64,000 bases of DNA from JBCCMQ01 sp039026235. GTDB lineage: Bacteria; Pseudomonadota; Alphaproteobacteria; Rhodobacterales; Rhodobacteraceae. The first letter of the stretch is position 1, and each line of letters begins with the position of its first letter. The stretch lies in contig JBCCMQ010000002.1 in assembly GCA_039026235.1 (NCBI GenBank), positions 62,001 to 126,000 of the forward strand, written 5' to 3'. The notes beneath the pieces are model-generated. The model was not told where the DNA came from and searched no databases. It saw only the letters and a program-made list of their open reading frames with translations. This document shows positions 25,655-34,462 of the stretch, piece after piece. The position numbers and the translations under genes were made by a program.

Positions 25655-26824
25655 TCAGTGCTGTCTTTGCTCTTCAAGCATGTATTCCATCTCAAAATCA
25701 TAGTCAGGCTCAGCGAGAGAAAAATCTATGTAACCGACGTCAACGGAACTCGGGGCGTCTAAGAGTTCCACATTGTCGATTTCATACATCACAGAGGCTT
25801 CGTCTTCTACGTTGTCTAGAAAGTGACTGACCTCAAGCAACAGGAAAGCGTCAAACTCAGTTTCCTGCTCAACTGAGGTCGATCCCATTGGAACATAGTC
25901 CTTGTCGATCGAGTCTCTGATCGAGAAACTAACTTCGGCGTAAACGTTCGCAGTGACGCGTACTGGCACCCGGAAGGCAAAACCCTGAGTGCCAACACGG
26001 ACAATGTCGATCTCGGCGCTGTCGTCATCCAGCCCAAGAATTTCGAAGTCGACTAGTGATAGGCTCGCCCCTTCATCTTCTCCTGGCATCGGACCATCAA
26101 ACTCTAGATAGGGAGTTTCCGTTTCGACTGCATATTCCAGAGATGACTTGAGGCTCTGTGTCAGATCAGGATCGCCTGCTGCGACCAAGCCTAAAACATT
26201 TTTGGCAAGAGGAACGGTCTCTTCTGCCAGATCGTTTAGTATCTCTAGGGCTTTACCAAGATCCTCAACAACGTCAATATGATCGCTTTGCTCAGCGAAG
26301 GACTTCCAATCTCCGTCATTGCTAACAGCAAGAATGCGCTTTTGGTTTTCAGTCGCCCAGCGTTCCAAAGTTAGAAGCGCGATGGCATCCGGGAACTCAT
26401 TCTTTTTGCCTTTGTTAGCAAAGGGCGTATCATTCCTGAAGTACCTGTCTAACAACGGTTTAACATCGACCGTGTCTGCGGCAACAACCTCAGCGCCAGT
26501 ACTCGACGCGAAGTTTGAAAGCTGATGTTTTGCATGTTCAAAGGGCTTTGCCATACCATCTCGGATGGCTTCCAGCTCAGTGCACTGCAGGTCAGAGAGT
26601 TGGCCACTTGATCGACCGGCTCTGATCGCCTTATTCAACGCATCATGAGTTGCCTTTGCTTTTTCAGTTAGAGGTTTGTGGATTTCTCGCACTATGATTT
26701 CTGACAAAAGGAACTGCACAAGACCATCTTTGAATTGATCGAGTTGACCTACCAATCCAGTATCCAGTTCAAGGTCGTTTGAATAAACCACCTGCGTATC
26801 AATCGTTATCGCATCGTACTTCAC
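25655..26824 (-). CDS. PIN-domain protein (DUF4935-like)
   Basis: 389 residues. The N-terminal half looks like a PIN ribonuclease: TIDTQVVY with D9, E42 in LSEIIVREI, FPDAIAL with D146, and AVSNDGDW with D170/D172, the acidic set expected for a metal-dependent nuclease of the DUF4935 type. The C-terminal ~200 residues are acidic and β-rich with no domain I recognise. It starts with GTG at 26824. No antitoxin-like partner lies beside it; it is divergent from the integrase. It may be a lone defence or regulatory RNase of the island; that role is inferred. Confidence 0.75.
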   Translation of the reverse strand: MKYDAITIDTQVVYSNDLELDTGLVGQLDQFKDGLVQFLLSEIIVREIHKPLTEKAKATHDALNKAIRAGRSSGQLSDLQCTELEAIRDGMAKPFEHAKHQLSNFASSTGAEVVAADTVDVKPLLDRYFRNDTPFANKGKKNEFPDAIALLTLERWATENQKRILAVSNDGDWKSFAEQSDHIDVVEDLGKALEILNDLAEETVPLAKNVLGLVAAGDPDLTQSLKSSLEYAVETETPYLEFDGPMPGEDEGASLSLVDFEILGLDDDSAEIDIVRVGTQGFAFRVPVRVTANVYAEVSFSIRDSIDKDYVPMGSTSVEQETEFDAFLLLEVSHFLDNVEDEASVMYEIDNVELLDAPSSVDVGYIDFSLAEPDYDFEMEYMLEEQRQH

Positions 26825-26988
26825 GACCTAGAACCAACCCACCTTGCTGTCTAAATTGGCGCCCTAAAAATTTTGCGTCAGGCCACTCTGTCAAAGGTGC
26901 CCATATGAAAGCACCACATAGCATTGCTCAGTGCTCCCTCTCAAGTTGTACCCTGACACGCGGTTTCTGGGTGTCTTACGATGTCTGC

Positions 26989-28146
26989 ATGAAACAGATG
27001 CTGACTACCAAATCACTCGACGCGATGCCTCCAGCGACCATCAAACGATACGAGGTGCGCGATCAAAAAGTAAACGGCCTGCACGTGCGTGTGTCGACCA
27101 CAGGTGCTAAGGTGTTCTACACAATGGCTCGGCCCAATGGCTCCCGTAGACGCATCAAAATCGGCCCTTACCCTGTGGTCACCCTTGCCGACGCCAGACG
27201 TCGCGCGATGGAAATTGCCCGTGATGTCGAGTTGGGTGAATTCGGCAAGACTCCCGATGTTTCAGAGGCATCAGCCCTGTCGCTGGGCGAGATGATCCCT
27301 AGATTCATTGAGCTTCATGCGAAGCCCAACACCAAGGACTGGAAACGCACCGAAAGCGTTCTGCGTAAGTTCGATGGCTTGAAAGATCGGCCCATAGACC
27401 AGATCAAACGGCAGGACGTCAGCAAGGTGCTGGACGGCATCATTGCCAACGGCACGCCGACACGCGCAAATCGGGCGCTCTCAGCGATCAAAAAGCTCAT
27501 GAACTGGTGCGTCATGCGTGGTGACATCGAAACATCGCCTGTGGCTCTTCTCAGGCCACCTACGCGCGAAATTGCTCGTGATCGCGTTTTGATCGATGCT
27601 GAAATCCGCACGATCTGGCAACACAGCGATAGTGAGGACTACCCATTCGGGCCGTTTCTCAAGCTCTTGTTGATCACGGGTCAGCGCCGGAGCGAAGTCG
27701 CAGGGATGCGTTGGTCAGAACTCAACCTTGATGAGGGTATCTGGGAACTCCCAGCCAACCGTGTAAAAAATGCGCGCCTGCATATCGTGCCGTTACCTGA
27801 TCAGGCCGTGGACATTCTCCAAGGATTGCACAGGTTCCTCGACAGCGACTTCGTGTTCACGACGACTGGGCGCTCGCCCATCTCAGGTTTCGGGCGACTG
27901 AAAGAGCGCGTCGATACGACCTTGCCTGATGGGACGTCTGACTGGCGCTTTCATGACTTTCGGCGCACTGCCTCCACAGGGATGGCGAAGCTCGGAGTGA
28001 TGCCCCATGTGATCGATGCCGTGACTAACCATAAATCAGGAGTCGTCTCAGGCGTTGGCGCAACCTACAATCGCTACACGTATTTCAACGAGAAGCGTGA
28101 GGCGCTGGAGCAATGGGCCGACCACCTAGCCCAATTAACAAGTTAG
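26989..28146 (+). CDS. int: Tyrosine recombinase, P4-type integrase (DUF4102 N-terminus)
   Basis: 385 residues from ATG 26989. N-terminal DUF4102-like domain (LHVRVSTTGAKVFYTMARPNG...KIGPYPVVTLADARR in outline), SAM-like core-binding domain, and a catalytic domain with R233/R234 (TGQRRSEVAGMRW), HDFRR (H322, R325) and the tyrosine near 360 (YNRYTY). All catalytic positions look intact, so it is likely active and responsible for the tRNA-Phe insertion. The open frame extends up to 26779 but the extra 70 residues do not look like integrase. It overlaps the next gene by 34 bases. Confidence 0.92.
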   Translation: MKQMLTTKSLDAMPPATIKRYEVRDQKVNGLHVRVSTTGAKVFYTMARPNGSRRRIKIGPYPVVTLADARRRAMEIARDVELGEFGKTPDVSEASALSLGEMIPRFIELHAKPNTKDWKRTESVLRKFDGLKDRPIDQIKRQDVSKVLDGIIANGTPTRANRALSAIKKLMNWCVMRGDIETSPVALLRPPTREIARDRVLIDAEIRTIWQHSDSEDYPFGPFLKLLLITGQRRSEVAGMRWSELNLDEGIWELPANRVKNARLHIVPLPDQAVDILQGLHRFLDSDFVFTTTGRSPISGFGRLKERVDTTLPDGTSDWRFHDFRRTASTGMAKLGVMPHVIDAVTNHKSGVVSGVGATYNRYTYFNEKREALEQWADHLAQLTS

Positions 28147-28874
28147 CATTCCCAAAGGTATGGCGTGAAATTGAAGCGTACCACGAGAAGCATTGGGAAA
28201 TACGGCTGCGCCCTGCTGCCAATCTCATAGGCTATTTCTTATTTCCAGTCGGCTGGCACTGGACCGAATTCCGTCCACTTACGGAAGAAGACAAGATGCC
28301 CTACGAGCAAGCAGCACGAGAGACCTCACGCCAAGGCTTGCCTTTGAAGCGCCCTATACGCCAGCCCGCGCTCAAAAGATGGCAGGCCGGGCGAACGTAT
28401 CGGCTATATGCTGCGATAGAGTACCTAGAAAAACTATTCGTTCGAGAAGGTTTGAAGTATTTCTCCCATTCGGTACGAAATCCGGCATTGCGCAACCGAG
28501 ACGCACGCACGGTGACACGCAGCCTGAACAGGTCTGACTTTTCAAAAATACGCGTCTTGGACTCAACTGTTGGTCGCCTTACTTCGGAGCAGTTTGATCT
28601 GACAGTGGATGCGAAGGGTTTGGTTTCATTGCTGATCGAAGCAACAGAAACGCGTGGAGCGCCCAACAAGCACAACTTGCTTGAGGTCGAGCGATGGTGC
28701 CGTAACCACATTGAACGCAACACAGAGCTACTGAAAGAAACTGCCAGGCCTAAGGCGGCGCTCATAAATGCAGCCAGTGACTGGCAAGGTGAGGCATATC
28801 CTGAGCCCGCAGGCCCTGACCAAATCCGACCAATCGTAGGAAGATTGCTGACGGAGTATGACTGCGAAGAATAA
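28113..28874 (+). CDS. Hypothetical island protein coupled to the integrase
   Basis: 253 residues, basic, no signal or membrane segment. No recognised domain. Trp/Arg-rich N-terminal part (KVWREIEAYHEKHWEIRLRPAANLIGYFLFPVGWHW in outline). It begins inside the integrase gene, with GGAG just before ATG 28113, so it is translated with the integrase. It might be an integration/excision accessory factor, but nothing in the sequence proves that. Confidence 0.7.
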   Translation: MGRPPSPINKLAFPKVWREIEAYHEKHWEIRLRPAANLIGYFLFPVGWHWTEFRPLTEEDKMPYEQAARETSRQGLPLKRPIRQPALKRWQAGRTYRLYAAIEYLEKLFVREGLKYFSHSVRNPALRNRDARTVTRSLNRSDFSKIRVLDSTVGRLTSEQFDLTVDAKGLVSLLIEATETRGAPNKHNLLEVERWCRNHIERNTELLKETARPKAALINAASDWQGEAYPEPAGPDQIRPIVGRLLTEYDCEE

Positions 28875-28951
28875 ACGCCATTTATTCCTCAAAGATTGCA
28901 GGAAGAATCGTGGGTAATTGAAAGACCTCCACACAAAACAGGAGGTCCGAA

Positions 28952-29203
28952 ATGGAACCCAAACAGACTCTTTCGGGGGACATCCCCAAACAGCCCAAAG
29001 TTCTGCTGACGCGATCAGACTTGCAGAGCATGGGCGTCAATCTATCGAATTCGTCACTGCTCAGGGCTGAGGCCCGCGGCGCCTTCCCACGTCGCTTGAG
29101 GCTGAGCCCAGCCAAGGTTTGTTGGGATCGCGCCGAGGTGGCTGAATGGCTGGAGCGCCGCAAAGCCGAACGTGCCGATTGGCACTATGCTGATGCGAGG
29201 TAA
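28952..29203 (+). CDS. AlpA-like small HTH regulator/excisionase
   Basis: 83 residues. LLTRSDLQSMGVNLSNSSLLRAEARGAFPRRLRL and VCWDRAEVAEWLERR in outline form a MerR/AlpA-type winged HTH, the family that controls P4-type integrases and acts in excision. AGGAGG 9 bases before the ATG gives strong expression. It is followed after 5 bases by another small HTH gene. Confidence 0.8.
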   Translation: MEPKQTLSGDIPKQPKVLLTRSDLQSMGVNLSNSSLLRAEARGAFPRRLRLSPAKVCWDRAEVAEWLERRKAERADWHYADAR

Positions 29204-29208
29204 GCCAG

Positions 29209-29415
29209 ATGGATACCACGTACACACGCACCTATTGCCCGAGATGCCTGAGATACTTGGGCATCAAAAATACTCCTAGGCATCTCAAGCGATTTGAGGC
29301 CAAAGGGATGTTTCCCAAAAGAATTGGCCCTTCCACATGGAATGCCGAAGAGGTCGATAGATGGTATCTCGCCACGACCAGCGTACGGCCACCATTTCTC
29401 ATTTGCAGAAGCTGA
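29209..29415 (+). CDS. Second small AlpA-like HTH protein
   Basis: 68 residues. LGIKNTPRHLKRFEAKGMFPKRIG then WNAEEVDRWYL is the AlpA/MerR-like helix-turn-helix pattern; CPRC near residue 10 is an added Cys pair that might bind metal. Directly behind the first AlpA-like gene, so probably co-transcribed. Paired small regulators would allow opposing control of integration and replication; this is inferred. Confidence 0.65.
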   Translation: MDTTYTRTYCPRCLRYLGIKNTPRHLKRFEAKGMFPKRIGPSTWNAEEVDRWYLATTSVRPPFLICRS

Positions 29416-29525
29416 AACCAGCAACAGGGGGACGCTAACCGTCCTTCCGCCCCAGAAAAACGCAGCCCAAAACAACACGCTTTTTTGCGTGAACGATGAA
29501 GCTGCGCCTAGCCAAAGGAAACGAC

Positions 29526-30485
29526 ATGACACCGGAAATTGATGACTTCTTGACACCCTCGCTCTTTCAAGACGGCTGGTCGGATCGGACCACTTTCAAG
29601 GAACAGGACGAGTTTCTGTCCGCGATCTGGGGACCACAGGTATGGGACAGTGTGAAGACTTACGCCTCGCTTTGTTTTCGCAAAAAAGGTTCATCGCGAA
29701 TGTTGCAAGAGTTCGTGCAGGTCGATGATGACATGTGCGTGGCCGACATCCTTCGCTCCTACAGCCGACACGAGTGGGATCAGTATTTCAGCCCCAATAT
29801 CTACACCAAGAAAAATCGAAAACTCAGCAGTGTCTTCCATGATTGCTGGTTTGGCTGGTGCGACGTGGACGAAGCCGATCCGTTTGCATTCAATCCCAAT
29901 CCATCAATCGTGTGGCAAACGTCGCCGGGACGTACTCAGGCACTATGGTGCTGGGGCTGCCCTCATACGCCTGAGACAGCGTCTGCTTACTCAAAGGCGC
30001 TTGCATATCGGTACGGAGGCGACAAAGGGGGTAGCGCCGCAAACAAACTCCTCAGGATACCGGGATCATACAATCACAAGCCGATGTACGGGAAACCGTT
30101 CATCCCACTTTTGAAGTTTGACCCCACGTGTATGGATGAAAGGCCCAAGCTGTTGGCCAGCCAGAGAGGCTCGTTCACGGTGAAACTTCGTGGTCAGGAT
30201 TTGAACCAACATGCACATTCAAAAATTGAGGTTTTGAACAAGTACCGGCGCAAGCTGGACGCTTCGACACGGTCGCTTATCAGGCACAACACAGCTCGCG
30301 CCCACGACAGGTCAAATCGGATTTTTGCAATGGTGGCCGGGCTTCACGAAGCCGGTGCATCTTTGGACGAAATCGCCAGTGTGATCTGGGCCAGCCCCTA
30401 TTTTCGAGACAAGCACGGTGACAACTTGAGCCGTCTGGGCCGCGAAATCCACGCGATTATCGCGAAGGTGGGAGACCCTAAATGA
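29526..30485 (+). CDS. RepB-type DNA primase (archaeo-eukaryotic primase fold)
   Basis: 319 residues from ATG 29526 (AAAGGAA upstream; ten codons shorter than the open frame). FGWCDVDEADP supplies the DxD catalytic pair (D113, D115) of AEP/RepB primases, and LRIPGSYNHKP carries the conserved His. It overlaps the helicase gene by four bases. It would lay primers for self-replication of the excised island. Confidence 0.8.
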   Translation: MTPEIDDFLTPSLFQDGWSDRTTFKEQDEFLSAIWGPQVWDSVKTYASLCFRKKGSSRMLQEFVQVDDDMCVADILRSYSRHEWDQYFSPNIYTKKNRKLSSVFHDCWFGWCDVDEADPFAFNPNPSIVWQTSPGRTQALWCWGCPHTPETASAYSKALAYRYGGDKGGSAANKLLRIPGSYNHKPMYGKPFIPLLKFDPTCMDERPKLLASQRGSFTVKLRGQDLNQHAHSKIEVLNKYRRKLDASTRSLIRHNTARAHDRSNRIFAMVAGLHEAGASLDEIASVIWASPYFRDKHGDNLSRLGREIHAIIAKVGDPK

Positions 30486-31465
30486 CATCCAAGAAAAAGG
30501 AGCAATTTATCGGTCTGGACACAATCGACCCCAAGGAGGTCGAGTGGCTGTGGGAACCGTTCATCCCGTTCAGCATGATCACAATCATGGAAGGCGACCC
30601 CGGCGTCGGCAAATCTTTCCTCGCGATGCAACTGGCCGTACAGGTCAGCATCGGTGGGGAACTGCCTGATGGTCAAAGGGTGGGACGCGGTCGCGTCTTG
30701 TATCTGAGCGCCGAGGACGATGCAGCCTATACGATCAGGCCGCGCATCGATGCGATGGGGGGCGATCCGTCACGCATTCGGGTACCGGATGGCTTCCTGT
30801 CTTTGGACGAAAAAGGCTTGAAGGCGCTCATGCGCGAGGTGAAGCAAAAGCCACCAGACCTGCTCATCCTCGACCCCTTGTTCGCCTACATTCCAGCTGG
30901 ACAGGACATCTATAAGCCCAATGTCATCCGTCAGCTTTTGTCCTTCCTGAAAGAAATCGCAGAGACCGGTGAGACCGCTGTGGTGATCATCCGGCACCTG
31001 ACAAAAGCCAAACACGACAAAGCCATCTACAGAGGAGGTGGGTCTATGGATGTGATCGGTGCCGCCAGATCAGCGTTTTTGGTCTGCGAACACCCGAACG
31101 ATAGCTCGACCAAGTTGGTGGTTCACATCAAACACAACATCGCCAAGAGAGGCCAAACCCAAACCTATGAAATCACTGGCGAAGAAGGGGAGGTGCCAAC
31201 CCTGAATTGGCTGGGGCCGACAGACATCACGATTGATGATTTGATTTCGTCCGAAGGCGCGCCGCGAATGTCGGCACTGGATGAAGCGACACAGTTCCTG
31301 CGCGTGTTTCTTAAGAATGGGCCGGAACCGTCAACCAAGGTGGAGAAAGAGGCCACTGCTCGCGACATCGCCCCCAAGACCTTGGAACGCGCAAGGCGCG
31401 CTCTGGGCGTTAAGTCGAAGAAGAAGGGGAAAGGCTGGTTCCTGTCCTTGCCAGACGAAGAATGA
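30482..31465 (+). CDS. RepA-like hexameric helicase / AAA_25 ATPase
   Basis: 327 residues. Walker A GDPGVGKS (38–45), Walker B LLILDPL near 140, and an arginine/sensor region VIIRHLTKAK; the ARSAFLV stretch near 195 is typical of AAA_25/RepA helicases. The C-terminal ~90 residues hold a small winged-helix-like segment (ATARDIAPKTLERARRALGVKSKKKGKGWFL in outline). Coupled to the primase, the pair is a replication module. An inverted-repeat cluster follows its stop. Confidence 0.85.
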   Translation: MTSKKKEQFIGLDTIDPKEVEWLWEPFIPFSMITIMEGDPGVGKSFLAMQLAVQVSIGGELPDGQRVGRGRVLYLSAEDDAAYTIRPRIDAMGGDPSRIRVPDGFLSLDEKGLKALMREVKQKPPDLLILDPLFAYIPAGQDIYKPNVIRQLLSFLKEIAETGETAVVIIRHLTKAKHDKAIYRGGGSMDVIGAARSAFLVCEHPNDSSTKLVVHIKHNIAKRGQTQTYEITGEEGEVPTLNWLGPTDITIDDLISSEGAPRMSALDEATQFLRVFLKNGPEPSTKVEKEATARDIAPKTLERARRALGVKSKKKGKGWFLSLPDEE

Positions 31466-31883
31466 CCACAGGTAGGACATGAAGTGCGCCAAGAACGCCA
31501 ACATCGCCATCAATAATTTTGGCGCATTTCACCCCTCAAGTTCGCCATGATGATGCATGACGCCCTTGGCGATCTTGACGTTCTTGGAACCGGCTAGGGA
31601 CCGAAAATCTCGAAAGTAGGCATAACCCCTTGTCTACCCAGATGGCGCGCGCCGTTAAAAAAACACCTCCCCCCATCCCCCTGTGGTCAGCTGTTGCCTT
31701 CGCATTGGTCAGTGTGGCCAGATACGCCCGAGACCGACACGCGGACTATTGATCAGGCTGTTGGATGGGAGATGGACCTAAATAGCCGAGTCTTTTCAAT
31801 TGGTCCGCAAACGGGCCTGTCCGCAAAGGTACATTCGGGTGCCGAATGGGTGGGTTTACTCATTGGTTGGACTGTCCGGCGCA
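31466..31883. other. Non-coding stretch after the helicase gene, with candidate origin
   Basis: 418 bases with no convincing gene. Its first part holds the nested inverted repeats listed separately; around 31650–31680 there is an A-run and C-rich tract. An 81-codon open frame at 31694 starts with TTG, lacks a ribosome site and protein character, and is left out. Confidence 0.5.
31482..31587. repeat. Nested inverted repeats, possible replication origin
   Basis: Two overlapping dyads by eye. Outer: 31489–31509 with 31567–31587, 19 of 21 bases complementary (arm begins CCAAGAACG). Inner: AAGTGCGCCAA at 31482–31492 with TTGGCGCATTT at 31519–31529, 10 of 11. The word CGCCA/TGGCG recurs at least six times. 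The position right after primase–helicase fits an iteron-like origin, but an mRNA hairpin is also possible. Confidence 0.45.
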
Positions 31884-32114
31884 TCAATTTTGAACCCAAC
31901 CCTTGCGATAGAAATGGCGCAGCACAATGCTGCGATTGAACAACGGGAAGCCGACCCACAGGCCGTTCAGGGTGAGGAATGACAAGATCGCCCACCACCA
32001 CATCCCTTTGAAGGCATAGTAGAATGGGCCGAACAGCAGGCACCAAAGCCTATGCCAGTTGCCGAGTACAACTTTCTCCTGTCCGTTGAAGCTCCAAATC
32101 GCGCGAATAACCAT
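31884..32114 (-). CDS. Small DUF2628-like membrane protein
   Basis: 76 residues. WCLLFGPFYYAFKGMWWWAILSFLTLNGLWVGFPL in outline is the DUF2628 pattern (cytoplasmic start, two membrane stretches, Trp/Tyr-rich), ending NRSIVLRHFYRKGWVQN. ATG 32114 has AAAGGAG 6–7 bases upstream. It runs against the replication genes. Function unknown; may be cargo of the island. Confidence 0.75.
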   Translation of the reverse strand: MVIRAIWSFNGQEKVVLGNWHRLWCLLFGPFYYAFKGMWWWAILSFLTLNGLWVGFPLFNRSIVLRHFYRKGWVQN

Positions 32115-32350
32115 TGCGATCTCCTTTCACTGATTGCAGTCGCAACAGCGCAATAAGATCGGGCGACATGCGTCGTCAGGGTATTTCCTATTGAGGAACC
32201 CGTCTGCGCGGCGTGCAGGGGCCAGCGTCAGCCTCGGTGTGGCGTCGGGCTAGATACGTCGCGAATGCCGGTCACACGTCCTGCTGGCTCAATACAACGC
32301 GGCCACGCGCGCCTTTCGCTGCATATGCCGGGGTTTAGTTACAGGTGGCC

Positions 32351-32926
32351 TCAGTCGCGGCCCAGCGCTTTTCTCATCGCGCTCAAGGTGGATTTGAACG
32401 GATGACCTGACATGCTCAGGTTCAAAGGCAATGGAGGGCCGTTTCTGACCAGCGCTTCCTCTAGTTGCCACGGTGCGTCATGGTGGGCCACCGAAATTCC
32501 TGCATGGCCTTCGATCCAAGCTGTTAGGCGTTCTTCGTGATCTTTGGTCATGCGCACCCGGTCACCGGCATCCCTGTAAAACTCGAAACCCAGTTGATCC
32601 TTCAGCAACGCAGCGAGTGATAGACGAAGGGTAGAAGATCGGACTGTGCCACGCAGGTGGTTGCGCCAAAGACGACGCTTCACAGGTGTAGCTGATCCCG
32701 GCCTTATCGGTCGATCTTTCGGGGGCGCGATGCCGATGTAGAGCAACTGCCGACCCTCAAACTCGCGGCAACCAGCTCTGGGAACTTCTGGAAGCGCGCC
32801 ATCGAACCACCATCCGTACAGCCCATGTGTAACCGCGTGTTCTTCAATGTGGGTCAATATTTCGGCAGGCCGAAGGAGCTTGGCTGGTTCCAAAACCTGT
32901 TTGGCTGCAGTCTGGTCGGCTTCCAT
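32351..32926 (-). CDS. GIY-YIG-like nuclease-fold protein
   Basis: 191 residues from ATG 32926. GLYGWWF (about 35–41) and LLYIGIAP (61–68) match the two short motifs of the GIY-YIG nuclease core, followed by KRRLWRNHLRGTVRSSTLRLSLA (Arg in the third motif) in outline. A downstream metal-binding Glu could be in FEFYRD or ERLTAWIEG but is not certain. The family is often seen in mobile DNA as a DNA nuclease. ATG 32926 is chosen over the longer frame to 32956. Confidence 0.7.
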   Translation of the reverse strand: MEADQTAAKQVLEPAKLLRPAEILTHIEEHAVTHGLYGWWFDGALPEVPRAGCREFEGRQLLYIGIAPPKDRPIRPGSATPVKRRLWRNHLRGTVRSSTLRLSLAALLKDQLGFEFYRDAGDRVRMTKDHEERLTAWIEGHAGISVAHHDAPWQLEEALVRNGPPLPLNLSMSGHPFKSTLSAMRKALGRD

Positions 32927-33237
32927 GCCCACCCCAATCTGCGAGCGCCCTCGCATTGACTGGTGATCGGGGTGTTAGCAATCCGCGCGTACACGGACCC
33001 TGTGCCTTTAGCCGGGGCCTGTTGTATAACACAGGCACCCCGACCATAGGGTCAAGGTTTCAGCCGATTGCTCGGCCTAGTACGCGAGGGGTTGCTACGC
33101 CCCAACGTGACCGCGTCTGCCACGTCGAGACCAGAAGTAGCAGCAATTCGAGAAAAGCTAAAGACGGGCTGGGGTTATCCCTGACATCACAGCGATCCGC
33201 GTCTTATCGATCTGCATCAGCAACTTAGGAGATCGAC
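32927..33237. other. Non-coding stretch with hairpins
   Basis: About 310 bases with no gene. A hairpin lies at 33013–33042 (CGGGG and CCTGT paired with ACAGG and CCCCG across a two-base bulge), and a shorter GGGG...CCCC hairpin at about 33088–33104. These may end the GIY-YIG transcript of the other strand's neighbours or form part of the promoter for the next gene. Confidence 0.35.
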
Positions 33238-33468
33238 ATGGCCGACATCGTCACACTGAACGCCCTTTGCGAAGAACTCAAGATTGACCCACGCGAAGCC
33301 CGTGAACGCCTGCGCGCTGCCGTCAGCGACCCCAAGGCGAACCCTGAACTGGCGAAAGCACGCAAGCCGCGCACGCCGTGGCAGTGGGTGAAGGGTTCAA
33401 AGAGCGAAGTGGAAGCTCGAAAGGTTCTTTCATCTTTCAACGAAGCCAAACCATCCGTAAGCAGGTAG
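33238..33468 (+). CDS. Small hypothetical protein upstream of the ABC-3C-like operon
   Basis: 76 residues, strongly charged. ADIVTLNALCEELKIDPREARERLRAAVSD in outline could be a short helix-turn-helix, followed by a basic tail PRTPWQWVKGSK. TTAGGAG lies 6 bases before ATG. It ends about 75 bases before the operon and may regulate it; that is inferred from position only. Confidence 0.65.
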   Translation: MADIVTLNALCEELKIDPREARERLRAAVSDPKANPELAKARKPRTPWQWVKGSKSEVEARKVLSSFNEAKPSVSR

Positions 33469-33542
33469 CGTAGGCTAAAAGCTTGACTTGTTGAAAGATT
33501 GTTCGGAGTCTACCTCAACTCTAAAGTGAGTTGGTTAGGCGC

Positions 33543-34462
33543 TTGGCATTTGAGTATCGAAGAAATTGGGACGGGAAAGAGTGGCAGCGTTTTTCAAAGC
33601 AGCTTGTCCAAGTGCGACATCTGCCTCAAAACGTGCAAGACGTTCCAGATAAGGTACAGGGAGACGCAGGCCTCGAATTCATTACCACCGATGGCTGCTG
33701 TTATCAGAGCTACGCTCCCGAGGACCCATCAGACGTCGCCAAAGCGGCGAGCAAAATGAAATCTAAAGGCGCGCGCGATTTACGAAAGTTGGTAAAAATA
33801 ACAAAGAGAGGATTGCCGAAATTCTTGGAGATAGGAAAATCTCGAATTGGATTCTGTTTTGTCCGTTTCTCGACAATAAAGATGTGATTTCCCACCTTCA
33901 GACCGTCGCCAAAGAAGTAGAAGAGGCCGGTTTGGCGTTCTTGGCGCCAGATTTCTGCGCACTTGTTCAGTGCCAAGAAGACTTCGAAACTGAGTACCAG
34001 CAGTTGCGAGCCAAAGCCGTGGGTGCTCCTATGCCCATCAAAAAACCCAGTTCGGATCAACTGGAAGAGGCAGAAAGCAAGCTTGACCAACGCGTCGAAG
34101 AAAAGCTCAAACGAGCCTTCCCTCTGGACGATGACGACAGAACTGACCGGCGAAAGAAGCGCTTCGTATACGCTCATGTTGAACGAGAGAATGTTCTGGC
34201 CGATCTCAGAGACGAGTACCCTGATTTTTGGGAGGCCTCGACGGAGTGCATCGACGCCGAGGAAAGCCGCCTTGAGATGGCTGGTGCGGAAGGCGACACA
34301 GCGTCTCAACAGATCAATTCATCTATGGATCGCGTCGGCAACGCTCTGAGAAGCCAAGTGCCCGGACTATCCGAGAAGCAGGTTGCATCCATCTCCCAAG
34401 GCCAAGTGGGTACGTGGTTGATTGAATGTCCTTTGGACTTTGAAGAACCGAGTCCGAAATGA
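33543..34462 (+). pseudogene. ABC-3C effector-like gene with a one-base frameshift
   Basis: Two frames together make one protein of about 306 residues. The first frame (33543–~33798, TTG start, MAFEYRRNWDGKEWQRF) gives VQGDAGLEF and CCYQSYAPED, a restriction-endonuclease-like pattern (Asp, then Gln-x-x where QxK is usual). The second frame (from about 33794) gives KNNKERIAEILGDRKISNWILFCPFLDNKDVISHLQ and continues to 34462. Adding one A to the AAAAA at 33794–33798 restores ARDLRKLVKNNKERIAEIL, so a single-base loss is the simplest cause. The last half is acidic and helical. It overlaps the next gene (ATGA). It may be inactive, rescued by slippage, or a sequence error. Confidence 0.7.

Noticed and set aside
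31694..31939. 81-codon frame after the helicase
   Set aside because: TTG start, no ribosome site, overlaps the end of the DUF2628 gene, no family.
33786..33806. Programmed −1 slippery heptamer in the effector gene
   Set aside because: The bases here do not fit X XXY YYZ with re-pairing, so a programmed ribosomal frameshift of the classic kind is not supported; base loss or slippage at the A-run is simpler.
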